A stretch of DNA of 64,000 bases, taken from Anaerobacillus alkaliphilus. GTDB taxonomy: Bacteria > Bacillota > Bacilli > Bacillales > Anaerobacillaceae. The position numbers and the translations under genes are program-made. A model generated the notes under the pieces. The model did no database searches and was not told the DNA's origin. It worked only from the letters and a program-made list of their open reading frames with translations. The stretch covers positions 124,001 to 188,000 of the forward strand of contig NZ_QOUX01000047.1 in NCBI RefSeq assembly GCF_004116265.1, given 5' to 3'. This document shows positions 1 through 11,470 of the stretch, one piece after another; position 1 is the first letter of the stretch, and the number at the start of each line of letters is the position of its first letter.

Positions 1-422
1 ATACATTTTTTGCACACATACTGCCGTTGCTAGCGATGCCTGTAGGATTGTTCTTATTAAAACAGTTTATTGATCAAATCCCAGATTCGCTAATTGAAGC
101 TGCGATTATTGATGGCGCCAGTGAGTTTAAAATCTATTTAAAAATTATTTTGCCATTAATTAAGCCGGCGATCGCAACAGCTGCGATCTTAGCGTTCCAA
201 TTAGTTTGGAATAATATTGAAACGTCAATTTTATTTACAACGAGTGAGAATATGAGAACACTAGCATTCTTTATGAACACACTAGTTGCTAATACAAACG
301 TTGTAGTTGGTCAAGGGATGGCAGCAGTTGCATCATTAATTATGTTTGTTCCAAATTTAATTCTATTTATTATTTTACAAAGTATGGTTATGAACACGAT
401 GTCGCATTCTGGGTTAAAGTAG
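1..422 (+). CDS. Carbohydrate ABC transporter permease, MalG-type, 3' part only
   Basis: The reading frame is open to the left edge, so only the C-terminal part is present and the true start lies outside the window. It shows the EAA loop of binding-protein-dependent permeases ([20 protein letters not shown]), which contacts the ATPase, followed by two hydrophobic segments. By family it is one of two membrane subunits of a sugar importer. It ends 8 bases before the NHL/Yip1 gene and probably shares its transcript. A second, complete permease pair follows at 4802-6672, so this belongs to another importer or a duplicated set. The permease call is firm; the substrate is unknown. Confidence 0.85.
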   Translation, partial: TFFAHILPLLAMPVGLFLLKQFIDQIPDSLIEAAIIDGASEFKIYLKIILPLIKPAIATAAILAFQLVWNNIETSILFTTSENMRTLAFFMNTLVANTNVVVGQGMAAVASLIMFVPNLILFIILQSMVMNTMSHSGLK

Positions 423-430
423 GTGAGAAA

Positions 431-2473
431 ATGCTTAAAAAGTATAAATATATTAAACTCTTCATTTATATATTAATCTTTTTGTTTATCTATCCCAATC
501 ATAGTTTTGCCAATACCGCTTATAAAACCTTTACAGAAGATGGGTATGGAAACTATGTTGAAACCCAGACTGCTTATACAGTAGTGAATACAATTATTAA
601 ATTTGGAGATGAACAATTTCGTCAGGCTTCTGATCTAAAAATTGATAAATTTGGACTGTTGTATGTCTCGGATACTGGAAATAAACGAATTCTAGTTGGG
701 AATAAACATGGTGAACTAGTAAGGATAATTGGGGAAGGGGTATTACAAAGACCAAACGGTATTTTCATAGCAGAAGATGATAGGTTATATGTGGCTGATG
801 AAGTGGCAGCAAAAGTCTTTGTTTTTACCTTAGAGGGAGAATTAGTTGCTGAATTTGGAAAACCGGACAGTATCTTATTCGGTAAAACGTCTACGTTTGT
901 TCCAGAAAAGGTGGCCGTAGATCGCCGCGATAATATTTATATCATTTCGAGAGGAAATCCGAATGGAATTATTCAAATTAACGCGAATAGCGGACAGTTT
1001 ATTGGCTACTTTTCACCTAACCGAACGGTTGTCACGCCGTTAACTGTTTTTCGAAAAGCGATTTTTACAGATGAACAGTTAAGCAAAATGATTAGTATGG
1101 TACCGCCCAATGCTCATAACCTAAATATTGATAAACGAGGTCTTGTGTACACCGTTACTCATGGCGAAAGAATAAAGTCTATCAAAAAATTAAATATGGC
1201 AGGGCTTAATATTATCGATATGAACGTCTATGACCCATTTCCTTCGTCCATTGACGTAGGATCGTTAGACAATATCTTTGTCTCAGGAGAAAACGGATTT
1301 ATCTATGAGTATACCAGCGAAGGAAACTTACTTTTTGTTTTTGGTGGGCGAGATGACGGTCGTCAACGGGTCGGACTTTTCAACAAAATTTCAGCGATCG
1401 CTTTGGATGAACATGATCATATTTACGCACTTGATCCTGAAAAAAGACAAATTCAACTATTTCAGCCAACTGAATTTGCTGACTTGGTTCATAATGCCTT
1501 AGCTCTTTATCAAAATGGTGATTATACACAAAGTAAAGAACCATGGAAAGAGGTTATTCGATTAAATAGTTTGTTCGATTTCGCCAATCTTGGATTAGGT
1601 GAAGCCTACTTTAAAGAAGAACAATATCAGGAGGCGTTAAATTCCTATCGCTCAGCCAAGTATAAGGTAGGTTACTCTGACGCTTTTTGGGAAAATCGCA
1701 ACATCTGGGTTCGAGAAAATATTATTACTTTCCTCTTCTTGATACTTGGATTACTAATCGTCAAGAAAGTGTTAAGTCGGGTCGAAAGCAAACGTCGATA
1801 TTGGTTCACATTTAAAACTAAGATGAATGAAAAATACAATTTAAAGTTAATCAAGGATCTTGTATTTCTAAAAAACTTCATACGAAGTCCCATTGATAGC
1901 TTTTATAGTATGAAATATGAAAACAAAACGAGTTATCTGTCTTCAATTTTATTGCTATTTTTCTTCTTTACTCTCTTTGTTTTAGAAAAGTATTACTCTG
2001 GGTTTATTTTCAGTTCAGTAGAAGATGGGGAATTTGCGATAGGTTCAGATTTTGCCTTTGTTTTTGGAATTTTCTTATTAGTCATCGTATCGAACTACTT
2101 AGTTTGTACGATCAATGATGGAGAAGGTAAATTTCAACACATCTTTAGTGGATTTATCTATTCGTTTGCCCCTTATTTTATACTGAAGCCGTTTGTGATT
2201 GTGTTCAGTAATATCTTAACTTTTAATGAGGTTTACCTATTAAATTTTGCTAATTTTTTCATTTATTCGTGGGTAGCTATATTGATCTTCATTATGATTA
2301 AGGAGATTAATGATTACACAGTAAAAGAAACGATAAAAATTATTCTTTTGACATTGTTTACAATGCTTATTGGTGTCCTATTACTCTTTATTGTGTATGT
2401 ACTAATTACCCAAATGCTTTCATTCTTCATTTCTATCTTTAACGAGGGGGTGTATCGACTTGAGAATCGTTAA
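431..2473 (+). CDS. NHL-repeat/TPR protein with C-terminal Yip1-like membrane domain
   Basis: The 680-residue protein starts with a probable signal peptide (residues 1-27, cleavage near SFA). Residues about 60-340 have repeated beta-propeller strands of NHL type (for example KFGLLYVSDTGNKRI and DRLYVADE). A TPR-like helical pair lies near 350-410 (ALALYQNGDYTQSKEPWKEV). A membrane helix near 430 is followed by a multi-helix domain (about 480-680) resembling Yip1-family membrane proteins. The likely topology is an exported propeller and an integral membrane C-terminus. It overlaps the next gene by 14 bases, implying translational coupling. Its position among sugar ABC permeases suggests an accessory role in sensing or docking substrate, which is inference. 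I know of no assigned function for this architecture. Confidence 0.75.
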   Translation: MLKKYKYIKLFIYILIFLFIYPNHSFANTAYKTFTEDGYGNYVETQTAYTVVNTIIKFGDEQFRQASDLKIDKFGLLYVSDTGNKRILVGNKHGELVRIIGEGVLQRPNGIFIAEDDRLYVADEVAAKVFVFTLEGELVAEFGKPDSILFGKTSTFVPEKVAVDRRDNIYIISRGNPNGIIQINANSGQFIGYFSPNRTVVTPLTVFRKAIFTDEQLSKMISMVPPNAHNLNIDKRGLVYTVTHGERIKSIKKLNMAGLNIIDMNVYDPFPSSIDVGSLDNIFVSGENGFIYEYTSEGNLLFVFGGRDDGRQRVGLFNKISAIALDEHDHIYALDPEKRQIQLFQPTEFADLVHNALALYQNGDYTQSKEPWKEVIRLNSLFDFANLGLGEAYFKEEQYQEALNSYRSAKYKVGYSDAFWENRNIWVRENIITFLFLILGLLIVKKVLSRVESKRRYWFTFKTKMNEKYNLKLIKDLVFLKNFIRSPIDSFYSMKYENKTSYLSSILLLFFFFTLFVLEKYYSGFIFSSVEDGEFAIGSDFAFVFGIFLLVIVSNYLVCTINDGEGKFQHIFSGFIYSFAPYFILKPFVIVFSNILTFNEVYLLNFANFFIYSWVAILIFIMIKEINDYTVKETIKIILLTLFTMLIGVLLLFIVYVLITQMLSFFISIFNEGVYRLENR

Positions 2474-4805
2474 AACAAAAACAGCGGTAAAACTTGTGCT
2501 CTTTATCGCCATTGTTGCTAGTCTATTCACTTTTGTTTTTATGAGTGAAGACTCGGAGATCTCAGTGAATATTCCGAACACTCCATCTATACCTGAGCCG
2601 ACCGATACCTCCAAAGAAGAAAAACCGGAGGATCAACCGGCACCAGCCCCTGAACCGGAACAAGTAGGCTTAGAGGACGATGGTTTAGAAAATCGTGTCA
2701 GTACAATCGCATCAAGGCAAGCTGCCATTGATGGACATAAGTACTTAACTGAAAATGAAAAAATTGAAATGTATGTAAAAGAAGAAAATCTCTCGATTGT
2801 CATTAGAGACAAAAACACTGGTGCGGTGATGTACTCAACGATTGAGAAACCGGTTCAAAGTAATGAAGCGTGGACAAATTTTATGAAATCATCGATTGTT
2901 ATGGAATATTTAGTAGGAACAAATATTGTTACGTATCGGGCAGATATGTATTCAAATAATCCGAAAAAAGAAATCACTTACAAAGAAGATGGTTTTCATG
3001 CAAAAGTAACATATCCTGAACTTGAAATTACCTTTGAGTTAAATGTCAGTTTAACAGATTCAGGCTTGGTCACTGAAATTCCAAAAGATAAAATTCAAGA
3101 AAATAACGAGCGCTATAAAGTCTCAGGTTTTTATGTCTATCCATTTTTAGGCTATTCCAAATTGGGAGAGCGTGAAGGGTATATGTTTATCCCAGATGGA
3201 TCAGGTGCATTAATTCATTTAAAGGATAACGATGGAAAGTTCAGACAACCATATTCCGAAATGGTTTATGGGAATAATGTCGGGATTGATGATCCTTTAG
3301 TATTATCGTTGTTTAACGGTATGAACCCCTTTAATAATCCTGAAAAAATTCTAGCTCCTGTTTTTGGAATGGTTCAGACAGATACAAACATAGGGTTTCT
3401 AGGAATTATTGAGGAAGGACAATATAGTGCAAAAATTGAGGCCTATCCAAGTGGTGCTATTCTTCCATACAACTGGGTAACATCTAAATTCATTTATCGT
3501 CAAGTATACAATCAACCGACAAGTCAGCAATCTGGAACGATGGTTGTTCGTCAAAGAAATATGAATGATTTTAATATAAGAGTTCGTTATGAATTCTTAT
3601 CCCAAGAGAAAGCAACTTACTTTGGTTTAGCTGAAAGATATCGAAACTACTTACTAGATAATCAGTTGATCATGAAACGAGAAGATGATTTTAAAGTACG
3701 AGTAGATATGTTCGGTGCTGATGTAGAGAATGGACTGATATCTAAGAAGAATGTAACAATGACAACATTTGGTCAGGCTAGTCAAATTTTTAATGATTTA
3801 CAAAGTAAAGGAATTGACCAAATTCTCTCTATTTACAAAGGTTGGCAGAATAAAGGATATTTTGCTGGGTTGCCATTCCGTTCATTTAAACCCGAATCAG
3901 CTTTAAACGATGATAAAAGTCTCCTAGATTTAATAGACGAGAGTAAGGAACAAAACATTGATTTGTTTTTGTATCACGATGCTCTAAGAATTAACTTAGC
4001 TGAAAATCGAAATCCGACGTATAAAGTCATGAGAAAATTTAATAAAAGGCAGTATAGTGAAGATGTTTACGGTAAAGTTTACAAATCTTTTCATTATTTA
4101 CAACCAAAATCTAGTGTAGACACTTTGGAAAGAATGCAGAAACAATACTCAAATCATGGTGTTGATCAACTTCTCATTGCCGGAATTTCAAATCAATTAT
4201 TTTCCTTCAGTGATAGTAATAAGGAATATGATCGGATTACAACAAAGGGATATTACGAGGAGATCATCTCAAATTATGATCAACAGTTTGATTTATTGTT
4301 AGAGCAACCATTCTCTTATTTGTGGAAATATACAAATGCAATGATCGATCTTCCGGCAAGTTCATCAGGTTATGTTTTTACGGATGAAGATATTCCTTTT
4401 ATTGCTCTCACATTAAAAGGGATCGTGCCAATGTATTCGGAGTATGTTAACTTTCAAGCAAACCAAGTTGAATTTTTCTTGAAACTTGTTGAACAGGGGA
4501 TAAATCCCTCATTCTTACTCACGCACGAAGATCCAGCAGCGTTGTTAAATACGAACTCTTCATCAATATATAGTTCGAAATATGAGCGTTATGAAGACGT
4601 TATTGAACAATACTACTTTGATCTAAAAGAAATTCATGAGACAACGAAAAATTCAGTGATTGTCAATTTTCAGCGGTCAAACGGGATCACCACAGTAACC
4701 TACGATAATGGAACAACGATTTATGTGAACTATCAGGACCGTGATGTTAAAGTGGCCGGACAAACAATTCAAGCTTTGTCATATAAGGTGGTGCGAGGCC
4801 GATGA
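2460..4805 (+). CDS. DUF5696 domain protein, membrane-anchored, in sugar ABC operon
   Basis: The start is TTG at 2460, preceded by a GAGGGGG ribosome site inside the previous gene. Residues about 10-28 form one hydrophobic helix, followed by a Pro/Glu-rich linker (about 35-70) and a large extracytoplasmic domain to residue 781. The overall sequence resembles DUF5696 proteins, which I associate with Paenibacillus/Bacillus carbohydrate ABC operons. The aromatic-rich fold could be a catalytic or glycan-binding barrel, but I recognise no catalytic motif. It overlaps the upstream gene by 14 bases and the downstream permease by 4, so it is an obligate operon member. A role in handling oligosaccharides at the cell surface is inference. 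Confidence 0.7.
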   Translation: MRIVKTKTAVKLVLFIAIVASLFTFVFMSEDSEISVNIPNTPSIPEPTDTSKEEKPEDQPAPAPEPEQVGLEDDGLENRVSTIASRQAAIDGHKYLTENEKIEMYVKEENLSIVIRDKNTGAVMYSTIEKPVQSNEAWTNFMKSSIVMEYLVGTNIVTYRADMYSNNPKKEITYKEDGFHAKVTYPELEITFELNVSLTDSGLVTEIPKDKIQENNERYKVSGFYVYPFLGYSKLGEREGYMFIPDGSGALIHLKDNDGKFRQPYSEMVYGNNVGIDDPLVLSLFNGMNPFNNPEKILAPVFGMVQTDTNIGFLGIIEEGQYSAKIEAYPSGAILPYNWVTSKFIYRQVYNQPTSQQSGTMVVRQRNMNDFNIRVRYEFLSQEKATYFGLAERYRNYLLDNQLIMKREDDFKVRVDMFGADVENGLISKKNVTMTTFGQASQIFNDLQSKGIDQILSIYKGWQNKGYFAGLPFRSFKPESALNDDKSLLDLIDESKEQNIDLFLYHDALRINLAENRNPTYKVMRKFNKRQYSEDVYGKVYKSFHYLQPKSSVDTLERMQKQYSNHGVDQLLIAGISNQLFSFSDSNKEYDRITTKGYYEEIISNYDQQFDLLLEQPFSYLWKYTNAMIDLPASSSGYVFTDEDIPFIALTLKGIVPMYSEYVNFQANQVEFFLKLVEQGINPSFLLTHEDPAALLNTNSSSIYSSKYERYEDVIEQYYFDLKEIHETTKNSVIVNFQRSNGITTVTYDNGTTIYVNYQDRDVKVAGQTIQALSYKVVRGR

Positions 4806-5653
4806 AAATAAATCGGAAAAGTATGTATGGATATTTATTTATATCCCCTTGGTTGGTTGGATTTCTCATTTTTGTCGTATGGCCATTAGGGCAATCCTTT
4901 TATTTCAGCTTAAATAATATGAGAATTACACCTACTGGCTTACAGTTTCGATATGTTGGTTTTAACAACTATTTAGATGTTTGGTTAAAAGATATGTTTT
5001 TTATCCAGGAGCTCTTACAATTTGTTCTTCATATTCTCTTAAGAGTCCCAGTCATAGTCGTGTTTGCCTTGATTATTGCGATGCTCTTAAATGAAAAAGT
5101 AAGATTTCAAGGGGTATTTCGAACCATATTCTTTTTACCGGTCATTGTTGCCAGTGGCCCTGTGATTGACCAATTAGTCAGCCAGGGTGCGACAACAGTG
5201 CCAATGGTAGATCAAGGTGTCATTATTAGTGTTTTAACTGCATTTTTCCCTATGTGGTTGGCTCAGGTTATCGGACAATTGTTTAATCAAATCATTATTA
5301 TTCTTTGGTACTCAGGGGTGCAAATATTAATCTTTCTTGCTGTGCTTCAGAAAATTGATGCTGCGTTATACGAGGCGGCGAAAATTGATGGAGCTTCAGG
5401 TTGGGAATGTTTTTGGAAGATCACGCTGCCTTCGATCAAACCTATTATCTTAATTAATTTTGTTTATACTCTTGTATTTTTAGCAAACAGTAGTCAAAAC
5501 ACGATCATTAATTTAATTTATACGAATATGTTCTCAGCCACGAGGGGGTATGGTTTCGCATCTGCCATGGCATGGATGTACGCGGTAATTATCTCGATAT
5601 TGCTTCTGATCATTTTCTTGGTCTTCCGGGAAAAAGAAACTAAAAGAGCTTAG
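4802..5653 (+). CDS. Carbohydrate ABC transporter permease, MalF/LplB-type
   Basis: This 283-residue membrane protein has about six hydrophobic segments. The EAA loop is near residues 195-220 (YEAAKIDGASGWECFWKITLP), the docking site for the ATPase. The N-terminal ISPWLVGFLIFVVWPLGQSF is typical of the MalF/LplB family. It overlaps the DUF5696 gene by 4 bases (ATGA) and is followed after 17 bases by the MalG-type partner. No ATPase gene lies in the operon, so a shared MsmX-type ATPase encoded elsewhere is expected, as for Bacillus arabinan and maltodextrin importers. Arabino-oligosaccharides are the likely cargo from context only. Confidence 0.88.
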   Translation: MKINRKSMYGYLFISPWLVGFLIFVVWPLGQSFYFSLNNMRITPTGLQFRYVGFNNYLDVWLKDMFFIQELLQFVLHILLRVPVIVVFALIIAMLLNEKVRFQGVFRTIFFLPVIVASGPVIDQLVSQGATTVPMVDQGVIISVLTAFFPMWLAQVIGQLFNQIIIILWYSGVQILIFLAVLQKIDAALYEAAKIDGASGWECFWKITLPSIKPIILINFVYTLVFLANSSQNTIINLIYTNMFSATRGYGFASAMAWMYAVIISILLLIIFLVFREKETKRA

Positions 5654-5670
5654 TAGAAAGGAAGAGGAAC

Positions 5671-6672
5671 ATGGCAGTACCAAAAACTCGAGAGTTTTAT
5701 AAACTACTTCGAAGCGATACGATGACCAGGAAAGAAAAGACAAGAATTACGAAAGCTAAATTGTCTCGCTTTTTATTCGGCTTTAATGATCGAAGAGGGT
5801 TCGTTTTGAAAGTGACTATATACACCCTCTTATTATGTATTGGCTTTGTGTATTTATATCCGATACTTTATATGTTTATCACCAGTATGCAATCACTAGA
5901 AGACTTACTAAATTCGTCAGTAAACTGGATCCCTTCGACGCTTTATACTGACAACTACTCAAAAGCCTATTCGGTTATGAACATTAAGGATTCCTTAATG
6001 GGAAGTCTATTGATTGCAACAGTCCCTACGATATTCCAAGTAATAGTCGCTTCTATCGTAGGGTTCGGTTTTGCGAGATATAATTTCCGATTTAAAAAAC
6101 TTTTTTTCGCTTTAATGATTTTTAGTTTTATAGTTCCACCACAAATCTTAATGATGCCTACTTACCGCTTGTTTAGTAACTTAGAATTAACCGGTTCACT
6201 CAATGCATTTATTGTTCCGGCAGCATTAGGGCAAGGATTGAACAGTACCATTTTCATCCTTATATTCTATCAATTCTTCAAACAAACACCTCAATCTTTA
6301 TACGAGGCTGCGGAAGTAGATGGAGCAAACCAGTTTACATGTTTCTTTCGAATAGCTATTCCAATGGCGGTACCTGCCTTTATTATCGCCTTCTTATTTT
6401 CATTCGTATGGTATTGGAATGAAACATATCTGACAACGTTATATCTAACAAGTAGATCAAATGAATTAACAACGATATTGTTGCAACTACAACAATTTGA
6501 GCGAACTTATGAAGCGATGTATCCTGTTACAGAAAACAGCCCTAACCGTATAAATGAAGGGATTAAAATGGCAGGAACTTTTATAAGTATTTTACCATTA
6601 TTGATTGTTTACTTTTTTCTTCAAAGATACTTCGTTGAAAGTGTCGATCGTACCGGTATTGCTGGTGAATAA
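5671..6672 (+). CDS. Carbohydrate ABC transporter permease, MalG-type
   Basis: This 333-residue permease has a charged cytoplasmic N-terminal extension of about 45 residues (TMTRKEKTRITKAKLSRF) and about six membrane segments. The EAA loop reads YEAAEVDGANQFTCFFRIAIP. The start at 5671 follows an AAAGGAAGAGG ribosome site. It pairs with the permease just upstream and precedes the lipoprotein by 42 bases. It probably forms the translocation pore with the 4802 gene product. The partial MalG-type permease at the left edge is a separate gene with a different sequence. Confidence 0.88.
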   Translation: MAVPKTREFYKLLRSDTMTRKEKTRITKAKLSRFLFGFNDRRGFVLKVTIYTLLLCIGFVYLYPILYMFITSMQSLEDLLNSSVNWIPSTLYTDNYSKAYSVMNIKDSLMGSLLIATVPTIFQVIVASIVGFGFARYNFRFKKLFFALMIFSFIVPPQILMMPTYRLFSNLELTGSLNAFIVPAALGQGLNSTIFILIFYQFFKQTPQSLYEAAEVDGANQFTCFFRIAIPMAVPAFIIAFLFSFVWYWNETYLTTLYLTSRSNELTTILLQLQQFERTYEAMYPVTENSPNRINEGIKMAGTFISILPLLIVYFFLQRYFVESVDRTGIAGE

Positions 6673-6714
6673 TCACCGTAATATATCTAAAAAAAATGAA
6701 GCGGGGGAAATGAA

Positions 6715-8181
6715 ATGGTAAGGAAGAATTTAGTGAGAATTATTTTTACTGCATTATTCATTCTTTTAGTAGCTGTGGGTTGTTCATCTAAGGAGTCAAC
6801 GAGCGTTGATCCAGGAGGGAAGGCTTCTGAGGGTACTAAAAATAATCAAACCGAACAAAAGCAAGAAGCAGTAGGGCTGGATCCAATGACAACAGAGAAT
6901 ATTACACTTACCTATGCTTCTTGGTCAAATCCTGTGTTAAATCAGTTTCTTGCTGATAAATTCATGGAGAAATATCCAAATATTACAGTTGAGCTTGTAA
7001 ACCTAGAGTTTGACGGTTGGAATGACCATTTAACAAACCTAGCAAGTATTGGTGATCTTCCGGATGTTTATTGGTATTTAGGAAATGTTGATGTACCTAT
7101 CCGTAACGGCTGGTTAGGAGATATGACAGAGTACTTTGACAATGACCCTGAAAGTGATCAAATCTTATCTACGATGAAAATTCAAGGTTACTTTGATGGA
7201 GAAAGAAAACTCGCAGCACCAGCACAGTACTTACCGTTTACCGTGTTTTTAGATGAAAATTTATTTAACAAATTAAACGTACCAATGCCTTCACCTGATT
7301 GGACGTATAGTGAAATGGTTGAGCTGATGCAAGAAATGACAGTACCTGAGCAAGGAATTTTTGGTTACAACACATTTACACAATTACTAACGATGGCTCC
7401 AATCGTTAACCAAGATGCATTAGGTGAATTTGGTTGGGATGGAGAAAAGTATGATCTAACAAAGGATTGGGCAGATGCGATCACTCAACACGCTCAACTT
7501 GTTAGAAGTGGTGTTCATTCGCCTTTCTTTGATACAGATGAAGCTGAAGCGGCATTTGGAGATCGTTTATTATGGCCAGCAAGTTCTGGTCGTGTTGCGA
7601 TGCAATTAGATGCTTGGTGGACAAATGGATTATTCTCTCAGCCAGAATTCGTAGACAAAGGGATTAAATGGGTTCCATATGTTGTTCCAAGAGGCGATAA
7701 CGCAAAATCACAACATAAACCAGCATTTACTGATTTTGGAGCACTTTCGTCAGCAACAAAACACCCACGTGAAGCTTATGAATTATTGAAATTCTTCGGC
7801 TGGGGCAAAGATGGTTGGTTAGCAAAGTTAGAAGCATTTGAAACACTAAAACATGATGATGGTTCGTTAGTATTCACATTCCCAGATGGTGGACTTCCAT
7901 TAATTAATGATGAAGAAATTTGGAATGGACTTAAGAAGTTTCTACCACAATCAAAATATGTAAGTGATTTCTTAGATAGAGCAAAAGAACCTGTACCACT
8001 AGGCGGTGCAGCGCAACCAGGCTTCCAAACGTTCTTGGATGAAGTATACTTCGGCGGAGAATATGGCGATGTTCAGCAAGCAATTATTAACGGTGAAGTG
8101 AATGCCCATGACATTGCCCAAAACTTAACGGATATGATTAACCGTTATCGTGAAGAAGCGCTACAAGAATTATTCTGGTAA
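6715..8181 (+). CDS. Extracellular solute-binding lipoprotein of sugar ABC importer
   Basis: The 488-residue precursor has a signal peptide with lipobox LLVAVGC, so the mature protein is lipid-anchored at Cys near residue 23. A low-complexity linker follows. The rest resembles family-1 solute-binding proteins (NITLTYASWSNPVLNQFLADKFMEKYPNI near the mature start), with many Trp and Tyr residues as usual for sugar clefts. It is the last gene of the permease operon and precedes a hairpin at 8237-8271. By context it captures arabino-oligosaccharides for the two permeases. The substrate is inferred and not visible in the sequence. Confidence 0.87.
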   Translation: MVRKNLVRIIFTALFILLVAVGCSSKESTSVDPGGKASEGTKNNQTEQKQEAVGLDPMTTENITLTYASWSNPVLNQFLADKFMEKYPNITVELVNLEFDGWNDHLTNLASIGDLPDVYWYLGNVDVPIRNGWLGDMTEYFDNDPESDQILSTMKIQGYFDGERKLAAPAQYLPFTVFLDENLFNKLNVPMPSPDWTYSEMVELMQEMTVPEQGIFGYNTFTQLLTMAPIVNQDALGEFGWDGEKYDLTKDWADAITQHAQLVRSGVHSPFFDTDEAEAAFGDRLLWPASSGRVAMQLDAWWTNGLFSQPEFVDKGIKWVPYVVPRGDNAKSQHKPAFTDFGALSSATKHPREAYELLKFFGWGKDGWLAKLEAFETLKHDDGSLVFTFPDGGLPLINDEEIWNGLKKFLPQSKYVSDFLDRAKEPVPLGGAAQPGFQTFLDEVYFGGEYGDVQQAIINGEVNAHDIAQNLTDMINRYREEALQELFW

Positions 8182-8236
8182 AACTAGTAAATTTATAGGC
8201 TAAACGTAGTTTTCCATTCATACATGTTTAAACTTT

Positions 8237-8271
8237 ATACTAGGCTGGCGCATTGAGTCAGCCTAGTATTA
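8237..8271 (+). terminator. Stem-loop after the ABC importer operon
   Basis: ACTAGGCTG and CAGCCTAGT form a perfect 9-bp stem around an 11-base loop. The following T-run is weak (TATTATTAAAA), so it may act more as a 3'-end stabiliser or partial terminator than a full stop before the GH51 gene. Confidence 0.55.
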
Positions 8272-8275
8272 TTAA

Positions 8276-9826
<1,551 letters not shown>

Positions 9827-9852
9827 CAGTTACGTAATTACAGAAAACTACA

Positions 9853-9889
9853 AAAAAATAATTGAGAGTATCTCAATTATTTTTTTGTT
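9853..9889 (+). terminator. Intrinsic terminator between GH51 and GH43 genes
   Basis: AATAATTGAGA and TCTCAATTATT form an 11-bp stem with a three-base loop, followed by a run of T. It separates the GH51 gene from the following GH43 gene, whose ribosome site TGGAGGA begins just afterwards. Confidence 0.85.
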
Positions 9890-9904
9890 TGGAGGATTGA
9901 TCGT

Positions 9905-11470
9905 ATGGTGAAAATATTTGTTGTTTTTTTACTGTTTTTTCTTTCTTTATTTCCAACTAGTATTTCTGCTGGGAACCCTGTCATAAAAGATAGGTTTAGT
10001 GCAGACCCTGCTGCTTTAGTACATGATGATAAAGTCTACTTGTATGTTGGCCGTGACCAAGCAGGTTACCCGGGACAAATCCATCATTTCTATGTATTGA
10101 AAGAATGGAATGTCTATTCATCTCGTGACATGAAGACGTGGGAGTTAGAGGGGAGCCTGCCAAGAACTGAATTTTCCTGGGCAAGGGAAGATACGGCGTG
10201 GGCGGCTCAAGCAATTGAACGCGATGGAAAATTCTACTGGTATGTAACTGTACTAAATCGGGATTCTGATCCTGATAAAAACGGCTTTGCCATAGGTGTT
10301 GCAGTTTCAGATCATCCAGCTAGTGGTTTCAAGGATGCAATAGGAGCACCGTTAGTTCGTAGTGATATGACGGAAGCACCGGGGTTTATGGATCCAAAGC
10401 AAACATGGGACAATATTGATCCAACTGTGTTTATTGATGATAATGGGCAAGCGTATCTTTACTGGGGCAATACTCATCTTTATTATGCAAAATTAAAAGA
10501 TAATATGATTGAGCTCGACGGGGAAATTCATCAACTTACGATTGAAAATATGCCTGGGACATTTACCGAGGCACCGTATCTACACAAATACAAAGATACA
10601 TACTACTTATCGTTTGCGATGAATTTTCCTGAAGTGACAGCCTATGCAACTAGTCATAGCCCTGAAGGACCTTGGCAATATCAAGGAATATTACTAGATC
10701 GTATGGATGATAGCGAAACAAGCCATCAGGCAATTATTGAATTTAAAGGGGACTGGTATCTTATTTATCACACTGGTGCCTTGCCTGGCGGAGGAAATTT
10801 TCGGAGATCTACTTCAATAGACAAATTATCGTACAACGAAGATGGAACGATACAAAAAGTAACACCTACTGCCTCTGGATTGGCCTTTGATAGTTATGTC
10901 ATAAAATCTAGTTCTCGTCCTGAACTAGGTATCCGTCATTTACGAGGAGCAATACGGGTTAGTTCGTATAATGACGAGTCCTATGATTTTCAATGGCATA
11001 TCGTTCCTGGTTTGGCCAATGCAAGTGAAGAATACGTTTCATTTCAAGCAGAAAACAAGCCTGGATACTATTTAAGATTTGGTGGAGAATTTATTACGTT
11101 AGCAAAACATGACGGGAGCAAGAGTTTCTCTGAAGCCGCCACTTTTAAAGTGGTAAGAGGTCTTGAAAACGGTGAAGGTGTTTCATTTCAATCGTACAAA
11201 CAAGAAGAACTGTACCTCTTTCATCATGAGACGAATACGGTTCGAATTGGCGAAGTAGGGTCTGACGATGAAAAAAGGCTTGCTACCTTTCAAATCGTAG
11301 CTTTAGACGGAAGTCTAGCCGAAGAATTCATACCTAAGCTAGAAGCAACCGCTGTAAAAAGAAGTTTCGGTACCATCTTTATGTTCACGAGCTTAGTTAT
11401 TTTGGTCTTAAGTACCGTTATCTTTATGAGAAGACGTTATGTAGGAGAGAGGATATCGAATGAAAACTAA
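9905..11470 (+). CDS. Secreted GH43 enzyme with AbfB/CBM42-like domain and C-terminal membrane anchor
   Basis: The 521-residue protein has a signal peptide (residues 1-22, ending ISA). The five-blade GH43 domain (about 25-320) has candidate catalytic acids in SADPAALVHDD (base), NIDPTVFIDDNG (modulator) and TEAPYLHK (acid). Residues about 335-480 (LRGAIRVSSYNDESYDF, YYLRFGGEFITLAKHDGS) resemble an arabinose-binding AbfB/CBM42 module. A hydrophobic helix at about 488-508 followed by RRRYVGER looks like a C-terminal membrane anchor with no LPxTG. It probably removes arabinose side chains at the outer membrane face. It overlaps the next GH43 gene by 11 bases. The exact substrate specificity cannot be read from the sequence. 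Confidence 0.85.
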   Translation: MVKIFVVFLLFFLSLFPTSISAGNPVIKDRFSADPAALVHDDKVYLYVGRDQAGYPGQIHHFYVLKEWNVYSSRDMKTWELEGSLPRTEFSWAREDTAWAAQAIERDGKFYWYVTVLNRDSDPDKNGFAIGVAVSDHPASGFKDAIGAPLVRSDMTEAPGFMDPKQTWDNIDPTVFIDDNGQAYLYWGNTHLYYAKLKDNMIELDGEIHQLTIENMPGTFTEAPYLHKYKDTYYLSFAMNFPEVTAYATSHSPEGPWQYQGILLDRMDDSETSHQAIIEFKGDWYLIYHTGALPGGGNFRRSTSIDKLSYNEDGTIQKVTPTASGLAFDSYVIKSSSRPELGIRHLRGAIRVSSYNDESYDFQWHIVPGLANASEEYVSFQAENKPGYYLRFGGEFITLAKHDGSKSFSEAATFKVVRGLENGEGVSFQSYKQEELYLFHHETNTVRIGEVGSDDEKRLATFQIVALDGSLAEEFIPKLEATAVKRSFGTIFMFTSLVILVLSTVIFMRRRYVGERISNEN

